A stretch of DNA of 64,000 bases, taken from Alsobacter sp045348435 (lineage in GTDB: Bacteria; Pseudomonadota; Alphaproteobacteria; Rhizobiales; Beijerinckiaceae). Position 1 is the first letter of the stretch, and every line of letters starts with the position of its first letter. Both the position numbers and the translations under genes were made by a program. The DNA lies in contig NZ_CP157484.1 in the NCBI RefSeq assembly GCF_045348435.1, positions 124,001 through 188,000 of the forward strand, given 5' to 3'. Shown one piece after another: positions 25,197 to 34,189 of the stretch. The notes under the pieces were generated by a model. That model ran no database searches and had not been told where the DNA came from. It saw only the letters and a program-made list of their open reading frames with translations.

Positions 25197-26396
25197 TCAT
25201 CCAAACGTCTTGCGCGGATCGAACGCGTCCCGCACGGCTTCGCCGATGAAGATCAGCAGCGACAGCATGACGGCGATCACCAGGAAGCCGGTCAGGCCCA
25301 GCCAGGGGGCCGAGATGTTGCTCTTGCCCTGGAGCAGCAGCTCGCCCAGCGAGGGCGAGCCCGGCGGCAGCCCGAAGCCGAGGAAGTCGAGCGAGGTCAG
25401 CGTCGTGATCGAGCCGTTCAGGATGAAGGGCAGGAACGTCATGGTGGCCACCATGGCGTTGGGCAGCACGTGCTTGACCATGATCTTCGCGTCGCTCAGC
25501 CCGAGCGCCCGCGCGGCGCGCACATAATCGAAATTTCGGGCCCGCAGGAACTCGGCCCGCACCACATGGACGAGCGCCACCCACGAGAACAGCAGCAGGA
25601 TGCCCAGCAGGGTGAAGAAGGACGGCTGGAAGAAGTTGGACAGGATCATCAGCAGGTACAGCGACGGGATCGCCGACCAGATCTCGATGACGCGCTGGAA
25701 ATAAAGGTCGACCTTGCCGCCGAAATAGCCCTGCACCGCGCCGGCCATGATGCCGATCACGGACGAGATGGCGGCCAGGATCAGGCCGAACAGCACCGAA
25801 AGGCGGAAGCCGTAGATCACCCGGGCGAGCACGTCGCGCCCGCCGTCGTCCGTGCCCAGCCAGTTCCATTCGAGGCTGCGGCAGCCGAGCTTCCGGCCTG
25901 CGGCGTCCGGGCCGGCCTTCTTCTCCGCGACCGGGCGGCAGACCTCGTCGGCCAGCGTCCAGGTCGGCGGCGAGGGCGCTGCGGTCGGCAAGTCGAGATT
26001 GATGGTGTTCGACGCGAACCGGATCGGCGGCCAGACGGCCCAGCCATTCTCGGCGATCTCCTTGCGGATCACCGGGTCGCGATAGTCGGTCTGCGCCAGG
26101 AAGCCGCCGAACTTCTCCTCCGGATAGTCGACGAAGACCGGCGCGAGCCACTCGCCCTTGTAGCGCACCAGGATCGGCCGGTCATTGGCGATGAACTCGG
26201 CGAACAGGCACAGCACGAACAGGACCATGAAGATCCAGAACGACCAGTAGCCGCGCCGGTTGGCGCGGAAATTGGCCAGCCTGCGCTCGTTGATGGGCGA
26301 CAGCCGCAGCAGGCCCTTGCGCGGCAGCGGCGGCGCGAGCGGCCCGCCGGGCGACGTTTCGGGTCCGAAGGCGCGGGCCGCGACGGGTGCGTCCAT
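25197..26396 (-). CDS. yejE: Peptide ABC transporter permease YejE
   Basis: A 399-residue inner-membrane permease. The N-terminal cytosolic segment reads LLRLSPINERRLANFRANRR, typical of YejE, followed by a first membrane helix (WSFWIFMVLFVLCLFAEFI) and a long periplasmic loop. The C-terminal BPD_transp_1 domain has five helices. Its EAA-type loop contains ARALGLSDAKIMVKHVLPNA. It starts 4 bp after the yejB stop. The gap to the antitoxin gene is 31 bp. Confidence 0.94.
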   Translation of the reverse strand: MDAPVAARAFGPETSPGGPLAPPLPRKGLLRLSPINERRLANFRANRRGYWSFWIFMVLFVLCLFAEFIANDRPILVRYKGEWLAPVFVDYPEEKFGGFLAQTDYRDPVIRKEIAENGWAVWPPIRFASNTINLDLPTAAPSPPTWTLADEVCRPVAEKKAGPDAAGRKLGCRSLEWNWLGTDDGGRDVLARVIYGFRLSVLFGLILAAISSVIGIMAGAVQGYFGGKVDLYFQRVIEIWSAIPSLYLLMILSNFFQPSFFTLLGILLLFSWVALVHVVRAEFLRARNFDYVRAARALGLSDAKIMVKHVLPNAMVATMTFLPFILNGSITTLTSLDFLGFGLPPGSPSLGELLLQGKSNISAPWLGLTGFLVIAVMLSLLIFIGEAVRDAFDPRKTFG

Positions 26397-26400
26397 GTGC

Positions 26401-27519
26401 TCAGACCTCCCGCGTCTCGAAGTCGATCCGAGGATCGATCCACGTATAGGTGAGGTCCGAGAGCAGGTTCACCACGAGCCCGAGCAGCGAGAAGATGTAG
26501 AGATTGGCGAACACGACCGAGTAGTCGCGGTTGACGATCGATTCGAAGGACAGGAGCCCCAGGCCGTCCAGCGAGAACACGGTCTCGATCAGCAGCGAAC
26601 CGGTGAAGAAGGCGTGGATGAACGCCCCCGGAAACCCGGCGATCACGATCAGCATGGCGTTGCGGAACACGTGGCCGTAAAGGACCTGGCGCTCCGTCAA
26701 TCCCTTCATGCGCGCGGTCAGGACGTATTGCTTGCGGATCTCGTCCAGGAACGAGTTCTTGGTGAGCAGCGTCGAGGTGGCGAAGGCGCCCAGCGCCATG
26801 GACAGGATGGGCAGCGTCAGGTGGCGCAGATAGTCCAGCGCCTTGGCGTACCAGGGCAGCTGGGCGAAGTTCTCCGATGTGAGGCCGCGCAGCGGAAAGA
26901 AGGGCAGGAAGGACGAGCCCTCGCCAAACAGCACGATCAGCAGGATGGCGAAGAGGAAACCCGGGATGGCGTAGCCCACGATGACGACCGCCGAGGTCCA
27001 GGTGTCGAAGCGAGATCCGTCCTGCACTGCCTTTCGGATGCCGAGCGGAATCGAGATGGCGTAGGAGAGCAGCGTCATCCACAGCCCGAGCGAGATCGAG
27101 ACGGGCAGCTTCTCCTTGATGAGCTGCAGGACGGAGACGTCGCGGAAATAGCTCTTGCCGAAATCGAAGCGCAGATAGTTCCACAGCATCAGCCCGAACC
27201 GTTCGGGCGCCGGCTTGTCGAAGCCGAACTGCGCCTCCAGTTGCTTGATGAAGGCGGGGTCCAGCCCCTGCGCGCCGCGGTATTTGGACGATCCCTCGCC
27301 GGCCGAGCCGCCCGGCTGGGTCTGGCCGCCGCCCGAAAAGTCGCCGCCGGCCCCGCCGGCGATGCGCGACGTCGCCGAGGCGTCGTTGCCCTGCAACTGG
27401 GCGAGCACGCGCTCCACCGGCCCGCCGGGCGCGAACTGCACGATCGTGAAGGAGATGAGCATGATCCCGAGCAGCGTCGGGATCATCAGCAGGATGCGTC
27501 GCGCCACATAGGCGAACAT
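26401..27519 (-). CDS. yejB: Peptide ABC transporter permease YejB
   Basis: A 372-residue inner-membrane permease starting MFAYVARRILLMIPTLLGIM, the standard membrane-anchor start of DppB/YejB-type permeases. A glycine- and serine-rich periplasmic loop follows at about 50-85 (GGDFSGGGQTQPGGS), typical of alphaproteobacterial YejB. The EAA loop includes TARMKGLTERQVLYGHVFRNA. It is separated from yejA2 upstream by 236 bp that carry a large palindromic repeat, so it may be expressed at a lower level than the binding proteins. Confidence 0.94.
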   Translation of the reverse strand: MFAYVARRILLMIPTLLGIMLISFTIVQFAPGGPVERVLAQLQGNDASATSRIAGGAGGDFSGGGQTQPGGSAGEGSSKYRGAQGLDPAFIKQLEAQFGFDKPAPERFGLMLWNYLRFDFGKSYFRDVSVLQLIKEKLPVSISLGLWMTLLSYAISIPLGIRKAVQDGSRFDTWTSAVVIVGYAIPGFLFAILLIVLFGEGSSFLPFFPLRGLTSENFAQLPWYAKALDYLRHLTLPILSMALGAFATSTLLTKNSFLDEIRKQYVLTARMKGLTERQVLYGHVFRNAMLIVIAGFPGAFIHAFFTGSLLIETVFSLDGLGLLSFESIVNRDYSVVFANLYIFSLLGLVVNLLSDLTYTWIDPRIDFETREV

Positions 27520-27580
27520 GGCTCAATGCCTCGCCGTCATTGCGAGCGCATCAAACCGCAGCGGCCAACGATCCACCAAT

Positions 27581-27722
27581 CCCCTCATCCTGAGGAGCAT
27601 CGCCCCTCGGCGATGCGTCTCGAAGGACGAGGGACTCCAGCGTGTGAGCGGTGGTTGAGCGCTCTGGACCCCTCGTCCTTCGAGACGCAGGCCCAAGCGG
27701 GCCTGCTCCTCAGGATGAGGGG
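27581..27722. repeat. 142-bp REP-like palindromic repeat, full copy
   Basis: The outer arms are CCCCTCATCCTGAGGAGC and GCTCCTCAGGATGAGGGG, an exact inverted pair. The inner arms are TGCGTCTCGAAGGACGAGG and CCTCGTCCTTCGAGACGCA, also exact. The loop is about 40 bases. A half copy is at 11115-11165. It lies between yejA2 and yejB within the transporter operon. An mRNA hairpin there could protect the binding-protein message and reduce read-through into the permeases, as seen with REP elements in other transport operons. Confidence 0.8.
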
Positions 27723-27755
27723 CGTTGTTGAACACGAGAGCGCAGCGCGCCTGCA

Positions 27756-29645
27756 TCAAGCCTTTCCGATTCGCTTGGCCTTGGCCTCGTCATACCACCA
27801 CGTGCCCGGGGCGCCGCGGGCGTATTTGGGTTTGGCGGCGGGCTTGCCGAACATGTCCCAATAGGCCAGCCAGTGGGAGGCCTTGTACCACATCGGGATC
27901 CAGTAGCGCCCGGCGCGCAGCACCCGGTCGAGCGCCCGGCACGCCGTGGTGAGCTCGGCCCGCGTGTCGGCGGCCAGCGCCGCCTCGATCAGGGCGTCCA
28001 CAGCCGGATCCTGGACGCCGGCGACGTTCGACGAGCCCGGCGTCTTCGCCGACGCCGAGCCGAACATCAGCTTCAGGCCCTCGCCCGGGGTCGGCGACAT
28101 GCCGTAGCGGCGGGACACGACGTCGTAGTCGAACTCGTCCGTGCGCCGCTGGTACTGCGCCGCGTCCACGATGCGAAAGCGCGGCTCGATCCCCAGCAGC
28201 TTCATGTTCTTGAACAGCGAGCCCGCATGCGGCTGCAGCGAGCCCGAAAAGTCGAGGAACTCGATCTCGAAGGGCTGGCCGTTGGGCAGTCGCAACGCAT
28301 TGCCCTCGCGTTTGGAGCCCGCCTCGCGCAGCAACTGGTCGGCGCGCCGCAGCAAAGCGCGGTCCTGCCCCGATCCATCCGTCACGGGCGGAACGAAGGG
28401 CGCCCCGAACGCCTCGTCCGGGATCTTGCCGCGCCACGGCTCCAGCAGCTTCAGCTCGTCCGCAGAGGGCGGCCCCTCGGCCTTCATGTCGGAGTTTTCG
28501 AAATAGGACGAGGTGCGCTTATAGACGCCGAACATGATGGTGGCGTTGGTCCACTCGAAGTCGAACAGCAGCCCCAGCGCGTCGCGGATGCGGCGGTCCT
28601 GGAACTTCTCGCGGCGGGTGTTGAAGAACCAGCCCTGCGTGCCTGAGGGCGTTTCGTCCGGAATCTCCTCGCGCTTCACCCGGCCGTCCTTCACGGCGGG
28701 GAAGTCGTAGCCATTGGCCCAGTCGCGCGAGGTGAACTCCTCGCGGAAGGTGATCGACCCCGCCTTGAACCCTTCCAGGGCGACCTGGCGGTCCCGGTAG
28801 TACTCGTAGCGCAGGCGGGCGAAGTTGTTTTGCCCGACGTTCACAGGCAGGTCCTTGGCCCAATAGTCGGCGACGCGCTCGTATTCGATGAAGCGGCCCT
28901 GCTCGAAGCGCCCGATCCTGTAGGCGCCGGAGCCGAGCGGCGGCTCCTGCGTGGCCTCCTCGAAGGGCTTGCTCGTGTAATAGGCCTTGGAGAAGATCGG
29001 CAGCGTCGCCACCGTGAGCGGCAGGTCGCGAGAGCGGCCCTTGGCGTAGCGCACCACCAGCGTCGCCTCGTCAGGCGCTTCGGCCCCGTCGACCATCCGG
29101 ATCGTCTGGGCGATCAGCGGATGGCCCTTCTCCTTCAGCAGCATGATCGAGAAGGCCGCGTCCTGCGCGGTCAGGCGCGATCCGTCGTGAAAACGCGCCT
29201 CGGGCCGCAGCCGGAAGGTCTGCGTCAGGCCGTCCTCGGCCGTGGACACGGTTCTGGCCACGAGCCCGTAGAGCGCGTCCGGTTCGTCCAGGGCGCGACT
29301 CATGAGGCTGTCGAACAGCACCTCGACGCCCGCCGCGCCGTTGCCCTTCAGCACATAGGCGTTCAGCGTGTCGAAGGTGTCGAACGCCTGATTGCCGAAG
29401 GTGCTGCTGAGCTGCAGCGACACCGCGCCGCCGACCGGCGCCTTCGGGTTCACATAGGCGAAGTGCGGGAAGTCGGCGGGGTATTTCAGCTCGCCGAAGG
29501 TCGACAGGCCGTGATGCTCGCCCACCGCGGCGGGCGGGACCGCGGGCGTGGGCGCGGCGGTTTGGGCGTACGCAGCATGACGCTTCCAGCCCAGCGCCGT
29601 TGCCAGCAGCCCTGCCCCTCCAGCCAGAACGGCCCGCCGCTTCAC
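27756..29645 (-). CDS. yejA: Peptide ABC transporter solute-binding protein YejA, copy 2
   Basis: A 629-residue periplasmic extracellular solute-binding protein of family 5 (SBP_bac_5). The GTG at 29645 overlaps the stop of the first yejA copy (GTGA). The N-terminus, with KRRAVLAGGAGLLATALGW, is a twin-Arg-like signal region (Lys-Arg-Arg). The mature part has GLSTFGELKYPADFPHFAYV, the YejA opening, and YDVVSRRYGMSPTPG near the end. It is a clear paralogue of the gene upstream. The two copies suggest two substrate preferences sharing one YejBEF translocator. Confidence 0.92.
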   Translation of the reverse strand: MKRRAVLAGGAGLLATALGWKRHAAYAQTAAPTPAVPPAAVGEHHGLSTFGELKYPADFPHFAYVNPKAPVGGAVSLQLSSTFGNQAFDTFDTLNAYVLKGNGAAGVEVLFDSLMSRALDEPDALYGLVARTVSTAEDGLTQTFRLRPEARFHDGSRLTAQDAAFSIMLLKEKGHPLIAQTIRMVDGAEAPDEATLVVRYAKGRSRDLPLTVATLPIFSKAYYTSKPFEEATQEPPLGSGAYRIGRFEQGRFIEYERVADYWAKDLPVNVGQNNFARLRYEYYRDRQVALEGFKAGSITFREEFTSRDWANGYDFPAVKDGRVKREEIPDETPSGTQGWFFNTRREKFQDRRIRDALGLLFDFEWTNATIMFGVYKRTSSYFENSDMKAEGPPSADELKLLEPWRGKIPDEAFGAPFVPPVTDGSGQDRALLRRADQLLREAGSKREGNALRLPNGQPFEIEFLDFSGSLQPHAGSLFKNMKLLGIEPRFRIVDAAQYQRRTDEFDYDVVSRRYGMSPTPGEGLKLMFGSASAKTPGSSNVAGVQDPAVDALIEAALAADTRAELTTACRALDRVLRAGRYWIPMWYKASHWLAYWDMFGKPAAKPKYARGAPGTWWYDEAKAKRIGKA

Positions 29646-31552
29646 TGTCGTCCCCCGGTCTTCTGCGCCAGGGCGGCGTCCCACCACCATACGGTCGGGA
29701 ACGCCGGGGAGGCGTAGCGCGGCATCGTGGCGGGCCGGCCGAACCGGTTCCAGCGCGCCGTGCGGGTCGTGGGCGTGGTCCATTGCGGGACCACATAGTC
29801 GTGCGCCAGCAGCACCCGGTCGAGCGCCTTGGTGGCGGCGACGAGTTCGTCGCGGTCCTTGGCGAAGATCACCCGGTCGATCAGCGCGTCCACCCCGGCG
29901 TCCTTGATGCCGGCCGTGTTGCGCGACCCTGGCCGGTCCGCCGCCGCCGAACCCCAGAAGTCGCGCTGCTCGTTGCCGGGCGAGAGCGACTGCGCCCACA
30001 GGTCCGTGGTGATGTCGTAGTCGAAGCTGCGCATCCGGTTCTCGTATTGCGACGGATCGACGATGCGCAGCGACACCGCGATCCCCAGCCGCTCCAGCGA
30101 GGGCTTGTAGAACAGGATGAAGCGCTCGCTGGTTGGATCATAGGCGAGGAACTCGGCGCTCAGCTGCTCGCCCTTGGCGTTGACGCGCTTGCCGCCCTTG
30201 ATCTCCCAGCCCGCCTCCTTCAGGAGCTTGTCGGCCTCCCGCAGGTTGTCGCGCACCGCCGTGGGGTCCCCGTTCACGGGGTTCACGTAAGGACGCGTGA
30301 AGACGCTGGCCGGGACCTTGTCCCTGACGCTCTCCAGGATCTGCTTTTCGAGCCCCTCCGGCAGGCCCTTGGAGGCGAGCTCCGTGCCTTCGAAATAGCT
30401 GCCGATGCGCTGGTAGAGGCCGTAGAAGACCGTCTTGTTCATCTCCTCGAAGTCGAAGGCGAGGTTGAACGCCCGCCTGATCCGCTGGTCCTGGAAACGC
30501 TCGCGCCGCAGATTGAAGACGAAGCCCTGCATGCGCCCGCTGGCGCGCTCGCTGAACTCCTCCTTGACGACCCGCCCGTCCCTCACGGCCGGGAAGTCGT
30601 AGCCGGTGGCCCAGTTCTTGGCGCTGTTCTCGACGCGGAAGTCGTACTGGTCGCCCTTCAGCGCCTCGAACAGGACGGTCGAATCCCGGTAATATTCAAA
30701 CCGGACCTGGTCGAAATTGTTCATGCCGATGCGGGTGGGCAGGTCCTTGCCCCAGTAGTCGGCGACCCGTTCGTACACGGCGTTGCGCTGCGCATCGAAG
30801 CCCTTGAGCCGATAGGGCCCGGACCCCAGCGGCGCCTCCAGGGTGGTGTTGCGGATGTCGCGCGGCTTGCCATCCGGCCCCGCGCCTCGCCAGTAATGCC
30901 GGGGCAGGATGGTGAGCTGGCCGACGATCTGGGGCAGCTCGCGGTTGCCGGGCTGGTCGAACGTGAAGGTCACCTCGCGCTCGCCGGTCTTCTCGGCCTT
31001 GACCACGTGGCTGTAGTAGAAGGCCATCTGCGGGCTGACGGCCTTGTAGGACTCGAAGGAGAAGATCACGTCCTCGGGCGTGACCGGCTTGCCGTCGTGC
31101 CAGCGCGCCCGGGAGTTCAGCCGATAGGTGACGGAGGAGAAGTCCTCCGGGTAGCGCACCGCCTCGGCCAGCAGCCCATAGGCGGTCGAGACCTCGTCCA
31201 GCGCCTGCTCGGTGAGCTGTTCGTAGACGAGACCGACGCCCCCCTCGAGCTGGCCTTTGACGCCGGCCACCACCGGATTGAAATTGTCGAACGCCCCCTG
31301 GCGGGCGAGGCGCACGGCGCCGCCCTTCGGCGCGTCGGGGTTCACGTAGTCGAAATGCTTGAACCCGTCCTGGTATTTGGGCGTGCCCAGCAGGGAGGTC
31401 GCGGTCCGCCAGTCCGGTTCGGCCGCTCGCGCGGGCAGGAGCGCCCCGGCGGCGAGCAGCCCCGCCGCCGCCGCCAGCGCGGCCCAGAGGCGCGCGCCGG
31501 CCCCGGTCCTGGGGCGCGCTGCGCCGCTCGTCGTCGTCCTGGCGATCCGCAT
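29642..31552 (-). CDS. yejA: Peptide ABC transporter solute-binding protein YejA, copy 1
   Basis: A 636-residue periplasmic solute-binding protein, first gene of the yej run. It has a long basic N-terminus (MRIARTTTSGAARPRTG) and a hydrophobic core LWAALAAAAGLLAAGALL ending PARAA, a signal peptide. The mature part contains KHFDYVNPDAPKGGAVRLA and TGYDFPAVRDGRV, shared with copy 2. The closing segment is PTVWWWDAAL. The start at 31552 follows gggagacctc. In characterised YejA the ligand is an oligopeptide or microcin C; here the ligand is not known. Confidence 0.92.
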   Translation of the reverse strand: MRIARTTTSGAARPRTGAGARLWAALAAAAGLLAAGALLPARAAEPDWRTATSLLGTPKYQDGFKHFDYVNPDAPKGGAVRLARQGAFDNFNPVVAGVKGQLEGGVGLVYEQLTEQALDEVSTAYGLLAEAVRYPEDFSSVTYRLNSRARWHDGKPVTPEDVIFSFESYKAVSPQMAFYYSHVVKAEKTGEREVTFTFDQPGNRELPQIVGQLTILPRHYWRGAGPDGKPRDIRNTTLEAPLGSGPYRLKGFDAQRNAVYERVADYWGKDLPTRIGMNNFDQVRFEYYRDSTVLFEALKGDQYDFRVENSAKNWATGYDFPAVRDGRVVKEEFSERASGRMQGFVFNLRRERFQDQRIRRAFNLAFDFEEMNKTVFYGLYQRIGSYFEGTELASKGLPEGLEKQILESVRDKVPASVFTRPYVNPVNGDPTAVRDNLREADKLLKEAGWEIKGGKRVNAKGEQLSAEFLAYDPTSERFILFYKPSLERLGIAVSLRIVDPSQYENRMRSFDYDITTDLWAQSLSPGNEQRDFWGSAAADRPGSRNTAGIKDAGVDALIDRVIFAKDRDELVAATKALDRVLLAHDYVVPQWTTPTTRTARWNRFGRPATMPRYASPAFPTVWWWDAALAQKTGGRQ

Positions 31553-31602
31553 GAGGTCTCCCGTCGCGCGCCGGTCCGGCGGCTCTGCGATGTGTGGCGC
31601 CG

Positions 31603-31608
31603 ATTATG
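31603..31608 (-). promoter_or_regulatory. Candidate -10 box of the yej operon
   Basis: Read on the minus strand the hexamer is CATAAT, about 50 bp upstream of the yejA1 start. It follows an A-rich stretch, GCGAAAAAGCGA. The -35 is not convincing, so this is a weak call based on one good hexamer in the right place. Confidence 0.3.
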
Positions 31609-31649
31609 TCGCTTTTTCGCCGGCGGGCCAGAGCCGGCCCCTTCACGCA

Positions 31650-31674
31650 AAAGCCGGGCGCAGGGCCCGGCTTT
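31650..31674 (-). terminator. Intrinsic terminator of the cytochrome c gene
   Basis: A 10-bp stem: AAAGCCGGGC (31650-31659) pairs with GCCCGGCTTT (31665-31674), with a 5-nt loop. On the minus strand the stem is followed by TTTTGCG, giving a GC-rich hairpin and a T-run 30 bp after the cytochrome stop codon. It separates the cytochrome gene from the yej operon downstream. Confidence 0.8.
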
Positions 31675-31703
31675 CGGCGTGTTCAGTCGTCAGGCGTCCG
31701 GGA

Positions 31704-32264
31704 TCAGGGCTTGGGAAGCTCGACCGGGCTGTCGGACAGCGAGCGCAGATAGGCCAGCACGTCGGCGCGGCGATCGGCTTCCTTCAGGCCGGCGTAGCCC
31801 ATGGCGGTGCCCTGGATGTAGCCCTTCGGATTGGCGATGAACTTGTCGAGCGCCGCGAAGTCCCACTTCTCGCCCTTGGAGCCATGCTCCTTCAGGGAGG
31901 CCGAATAGTTGAAGCCGGCATGCGAGGCCATCGGCCGCTCGACGACGCCGTAGAGATTGGGACCGACCTTGTTGGGGCCGCCCTTCTCGAACGAATGGCA
32001 GGCGGTGCAGGGCTTGACCAGGCCTTCGCCCTTCTTGGCGTCCGCCTTGGCGAGCAGCACGGGGAGCGGCTCGGACTGGGCGGCCGGCTCGGCGGCGGAG
32101 CCGCCCTTTTCGGGCTCGGCGGACGGGAGCGCATAGCCGGCCACGATCGGCCGCTTCTCGGCGAAGATCGCCTCGGCGAGGATGCCCATGCCCATGACGA
32201 AGAGCAAGGCGCCGAGCACAGCTCCCGCGATCTTGTTGAACTCGAAGGAATCCATACCGAACAT
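31704..32264 (-). CDS. cycM: Membrane-anchored cytochrome c (CycM type)
   Basis: A 186-residue class I c-type cytochrome held in the membrane by one N-terminal helix (about 11-34, AGAVLGALLFVMGMGILAEA) that also works as a signal anchor. After an Ala/Glu/Pro-rich linker the haem site is CTACH at 86-90 and the axial methionine is Met155 in GTAMGYAG. This matches rhizobial CycM and cytochrome c552, which carry electrons from the bc1 complex to aa3 oxidase. The start at 32264 has GGAG seven bases upstream. It is transcribed alone, with its own terminator, and is divergent from kdsB. Confidence 0.92.
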   Translation of the reverse strand: MFGMDSFEFNKIAGAVLGALLFVMGMGILAEAIFAEKRPIVAGYALPSAEPEKGGSAAEPAAQSEPLPVLLAKADAKKGEGLVKPCTACHSFEKGGPNKVGPNLYGVVERPMASHAGFNYSASLKEHGSKGEKWDFAALDKFIANPKGYIQGTAMGYAGLKEADRRADVLAYLRSLSDSPVELPKP

Positions 32265-32431
32265 TCGCTTGCTCCGACCCGTGTGGGCTTGTCTCGGCTC
32301 GATGGTTCTGGGGAGGTCCCGGCAGGCGGGCGGAAGGCGAACCATGCCCCGGATGCGTCGACTGGAGCCCGAACGCCCATGGCGAAAGGGCTCCCGCAGC
32401 GGCGACCGCAGGGCGGCGGATGATTACCCGC

Positions 32432-32459
32432 TTTGCGAGGCTCTTGGCAACTCGTATAA
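32432..32459 (+). promoter_or_regulatory. kdsB: Candidate kdsB promoter
   Basis: TTGCGA at 32432-32437 is followed after 16 bp by TATAAG at 32454-32459, about 70 bp upstream of the kdsB start. The 264 bp between the cytochrome and kdsB genes must hold both divergent promoters. The remainder of that gap shows nothing further. Confidence 0.4.
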
Positions 32460-32528
32460 GCGCGTTCCCTTTGATACTTTTTGCCGCCCGGCTCGCCCGC
32501 GGCGGTCGCGCTCTGGCCGGAACCGCCC

Positions 32529-33272
32529 ATGTCCGATCCCGTCGTGCTGATCCCCGCCCGGATGGCGTCCACGCGCCTGCCCGGAAAGCCCCTCGCCGAC
32601 ATCCTGGGCGAGCCCATGATCGTGCATGTCTGGCGACGCGCCATGGAGGCCGCGCTGGGCCCGGTCGTGGTCGCCACCGACGAGCCCGCCATCGTCGCCG
32701 CCATCGAGGCGGTCGGCGGAACCGCCGTCCTGACCCGCTCGGACCATCCGTCGGGCTCCGACAGGATCTTCGAGGCCGTGCAGGCCTTCGATCCGGAGGG
32801 CCGCCACGACGTGGTGGTCAACGTGCAGGGCGACCTGCCGACCGTCGACCCGCGCGCCGTGCAAGCGGCGGTGCTGCCGCTCGCCAACGCGCTCGTCGAC
32901 ATCGCCACCATCGCGGCGCCGATCGTCCGCGAGGACGAGCGCGACGACCCCAACGTGGTGAAGCCCGTCGCCACCCCGATCGCCCCGGGGCTTTACCGCG
33001 CGCTGTATTTCACCCGCGCGACCGCGCCGAGCGGCCCCGGGCCGCTGTTCCACCACATCGGGCTCTACGCCTATCGCCGCAAGGCGCTGGAGCGCTTCGT
33101 GTCGCTGCCGCCGGCGCCGCTCGAGCAGCGCGAGAGGCTGGAGCAGCTGCGCGCGCTCGAGGCCGGCATGCGCATCGACATCGCGATCGTCGACGACGTT
33201 CCGCTCGGCGTCGATACGCCCCACGACCTCGAACGCGCCCGCGAGATCCTCGCCGCCCGGCGCCCGCACTGA
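32529..33272 (+). CDS. kdsB: 3-deoxy-manno-octulosonate cytidylyltransferase
   Basis: Activates Kdo as CMP-Kdo for the lipopolysaccharide inner core, in the cytosol. The 247-residue protein has the nucleotide-binding start VVLIPARMASTRLPGKPL, then VVVATDEPAI, the HPSGSDRIFEA segment, and the metal-binding VVNVQGDLPTVDP. The C-terminal FHHIGLYAYRRKALERF is also typical. The ATG at 32529 matches family N-termini. It is 47 bp upstream of pheA on the same strand, a pairing found in many Rhizobiales. Confidence 0.95.
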   Translation: MSDPVVLIPARMASTRLPGKPLADILGEPMIVHVWRRAMEAALGPVVVATDEPAIVAAIEAVGGTAVLTRSDHPSGSDRIFEAVQAFDPEGRHDVVVNVQGDLPTVDPRAVQAAVLPLANALVDIATIAAPIVREDERDDPNVVKPVATPIAPGLYRALYFTRATAPSGPGPLFHHIGLYAYRRKALERFVSLPPAPLEQRERLEQLRALEAGMRIDIAIVDDVPLGVDTPHDLERAREILAARRPH

Positions 33273-33319
33273 CACCGCCGGAGCGCGCCGCGCCTCCCGC
33301 ACAACGCACGAGACCCTCC

Positions 33320-34183
33320 ATGCCGAACGTCAAGAAGGTCATCGCCTACCAGGGCGAGCCCGGCGCCAACTCCCATATCGCCTGCCTGGACGTCCATCCG
33401 GACTGGGAGCCGATGCCCTGCGCCACCTTCGAGGACGCCTTCGCGGCCATCCAGGACGGGACGGCGGGCCTCGGCATGATCCCGATCGAGAACTCGATCG
33501 CCGGCCGCGTCGCCGACATCCATCATTTCCTGCCCGCCTCCGGCCTGCACATCGTGGGCGAGTACTTCCTGCCGATCCACTTCCAACTCCTGGGCGTGAA
33601 GGGGGCCACGCTGGCCACCGTCAAGTCGGTGTTCAGCCACGTCCATGCGCTGGGCCAGTGCCGCAAGATCATCCGGACCCTCGGCGCCAAGCCGGTGATC
33701 ACGGGCGACACCGCCGGCTCGGCCCGCGAGGTGTCCGAGTGGAACGACGTGACGCGCGCCTCCCTGGCGACCAGCCTGGCGGGCGAGATCTACGGCCTGG
33801 AGACGCTCGCCCACGACGTCGAGGACGAGAAGCACAACACGACCCGCTTCGTCATTCTCTCCAAGTCGCCGGACTGGGCGCCGGTGGGTCAGGGCCCCAC
33901 GGTCACGACGTTCCTGTTCCGCGTCCGCAACGTGCCGGCGGCGCTCTACAAGGGCCTCGGCGGCTTCGCCACCAACGGCGTCAACATGACCAAGCTGGAA
34001 AGCTACATGGTGGGCGGCGAGTTCTCGGCGACGCAGTTCCTGGCCGACGTCGACGGCCATCCCGAGGAGAGGCCGCTGCGGCTCGCCTTGGAGGAGCTGG
34101 CCTTCTTCTCCAAGGAGGTGCGCATCCTGGGCGTCTATCCCGCCCACCCCTATCGCCTGGAGAGCCAGCCGGCGGCCGAGTGA
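33320..34183 (+). CDS. pheA: Prephenate dehydratase
   Basis: Converts prephenate to phenylpyruvate in phenylalanine synthesis. The 287-residue protein is monofunctional, lacking a chorismate mutase domain. The catalytic domain runs over residues 5-185, with YQGEPGANSH, GMIPIENSIAGRV, and the Thr-Arg-Phe signature NTTRFVILS. A C-terminal ACT domain (about 195-275) has GLGGFATNGVNMTKLESYM, the phenylalanine-binding region, so feedback inhibition by Phe is expected. Its stop is 6 bp from the convergent ppc stop. Confidence 0.95.
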   Translation: MPNVKKVIAYQGEPGANSHIACLDVHPDWEPMPCATFEDAFAAIQDGTAGLGMIPIENSIAGRVADIHHFLPASGLHIVGEYFLPIHFQLLGVKGATLATVKSVFSHVHALGQCRKIIRTLGAKPVITGDTAGSAREVSEWNDVTRASLATSLAGEIYGLETLAHDVEDEKHNTTRFVILSKSPDWAPVGQGPTVTTFLFRVRNVPAALYKGLGGFATNGVNMTKLESYMVGGEFSATQFLADVDGHPEERPLRLALEELAFFSKEVRILGVYPAHPYRLESQPAAE

Positions 34184-34189
34184 GGCCGC

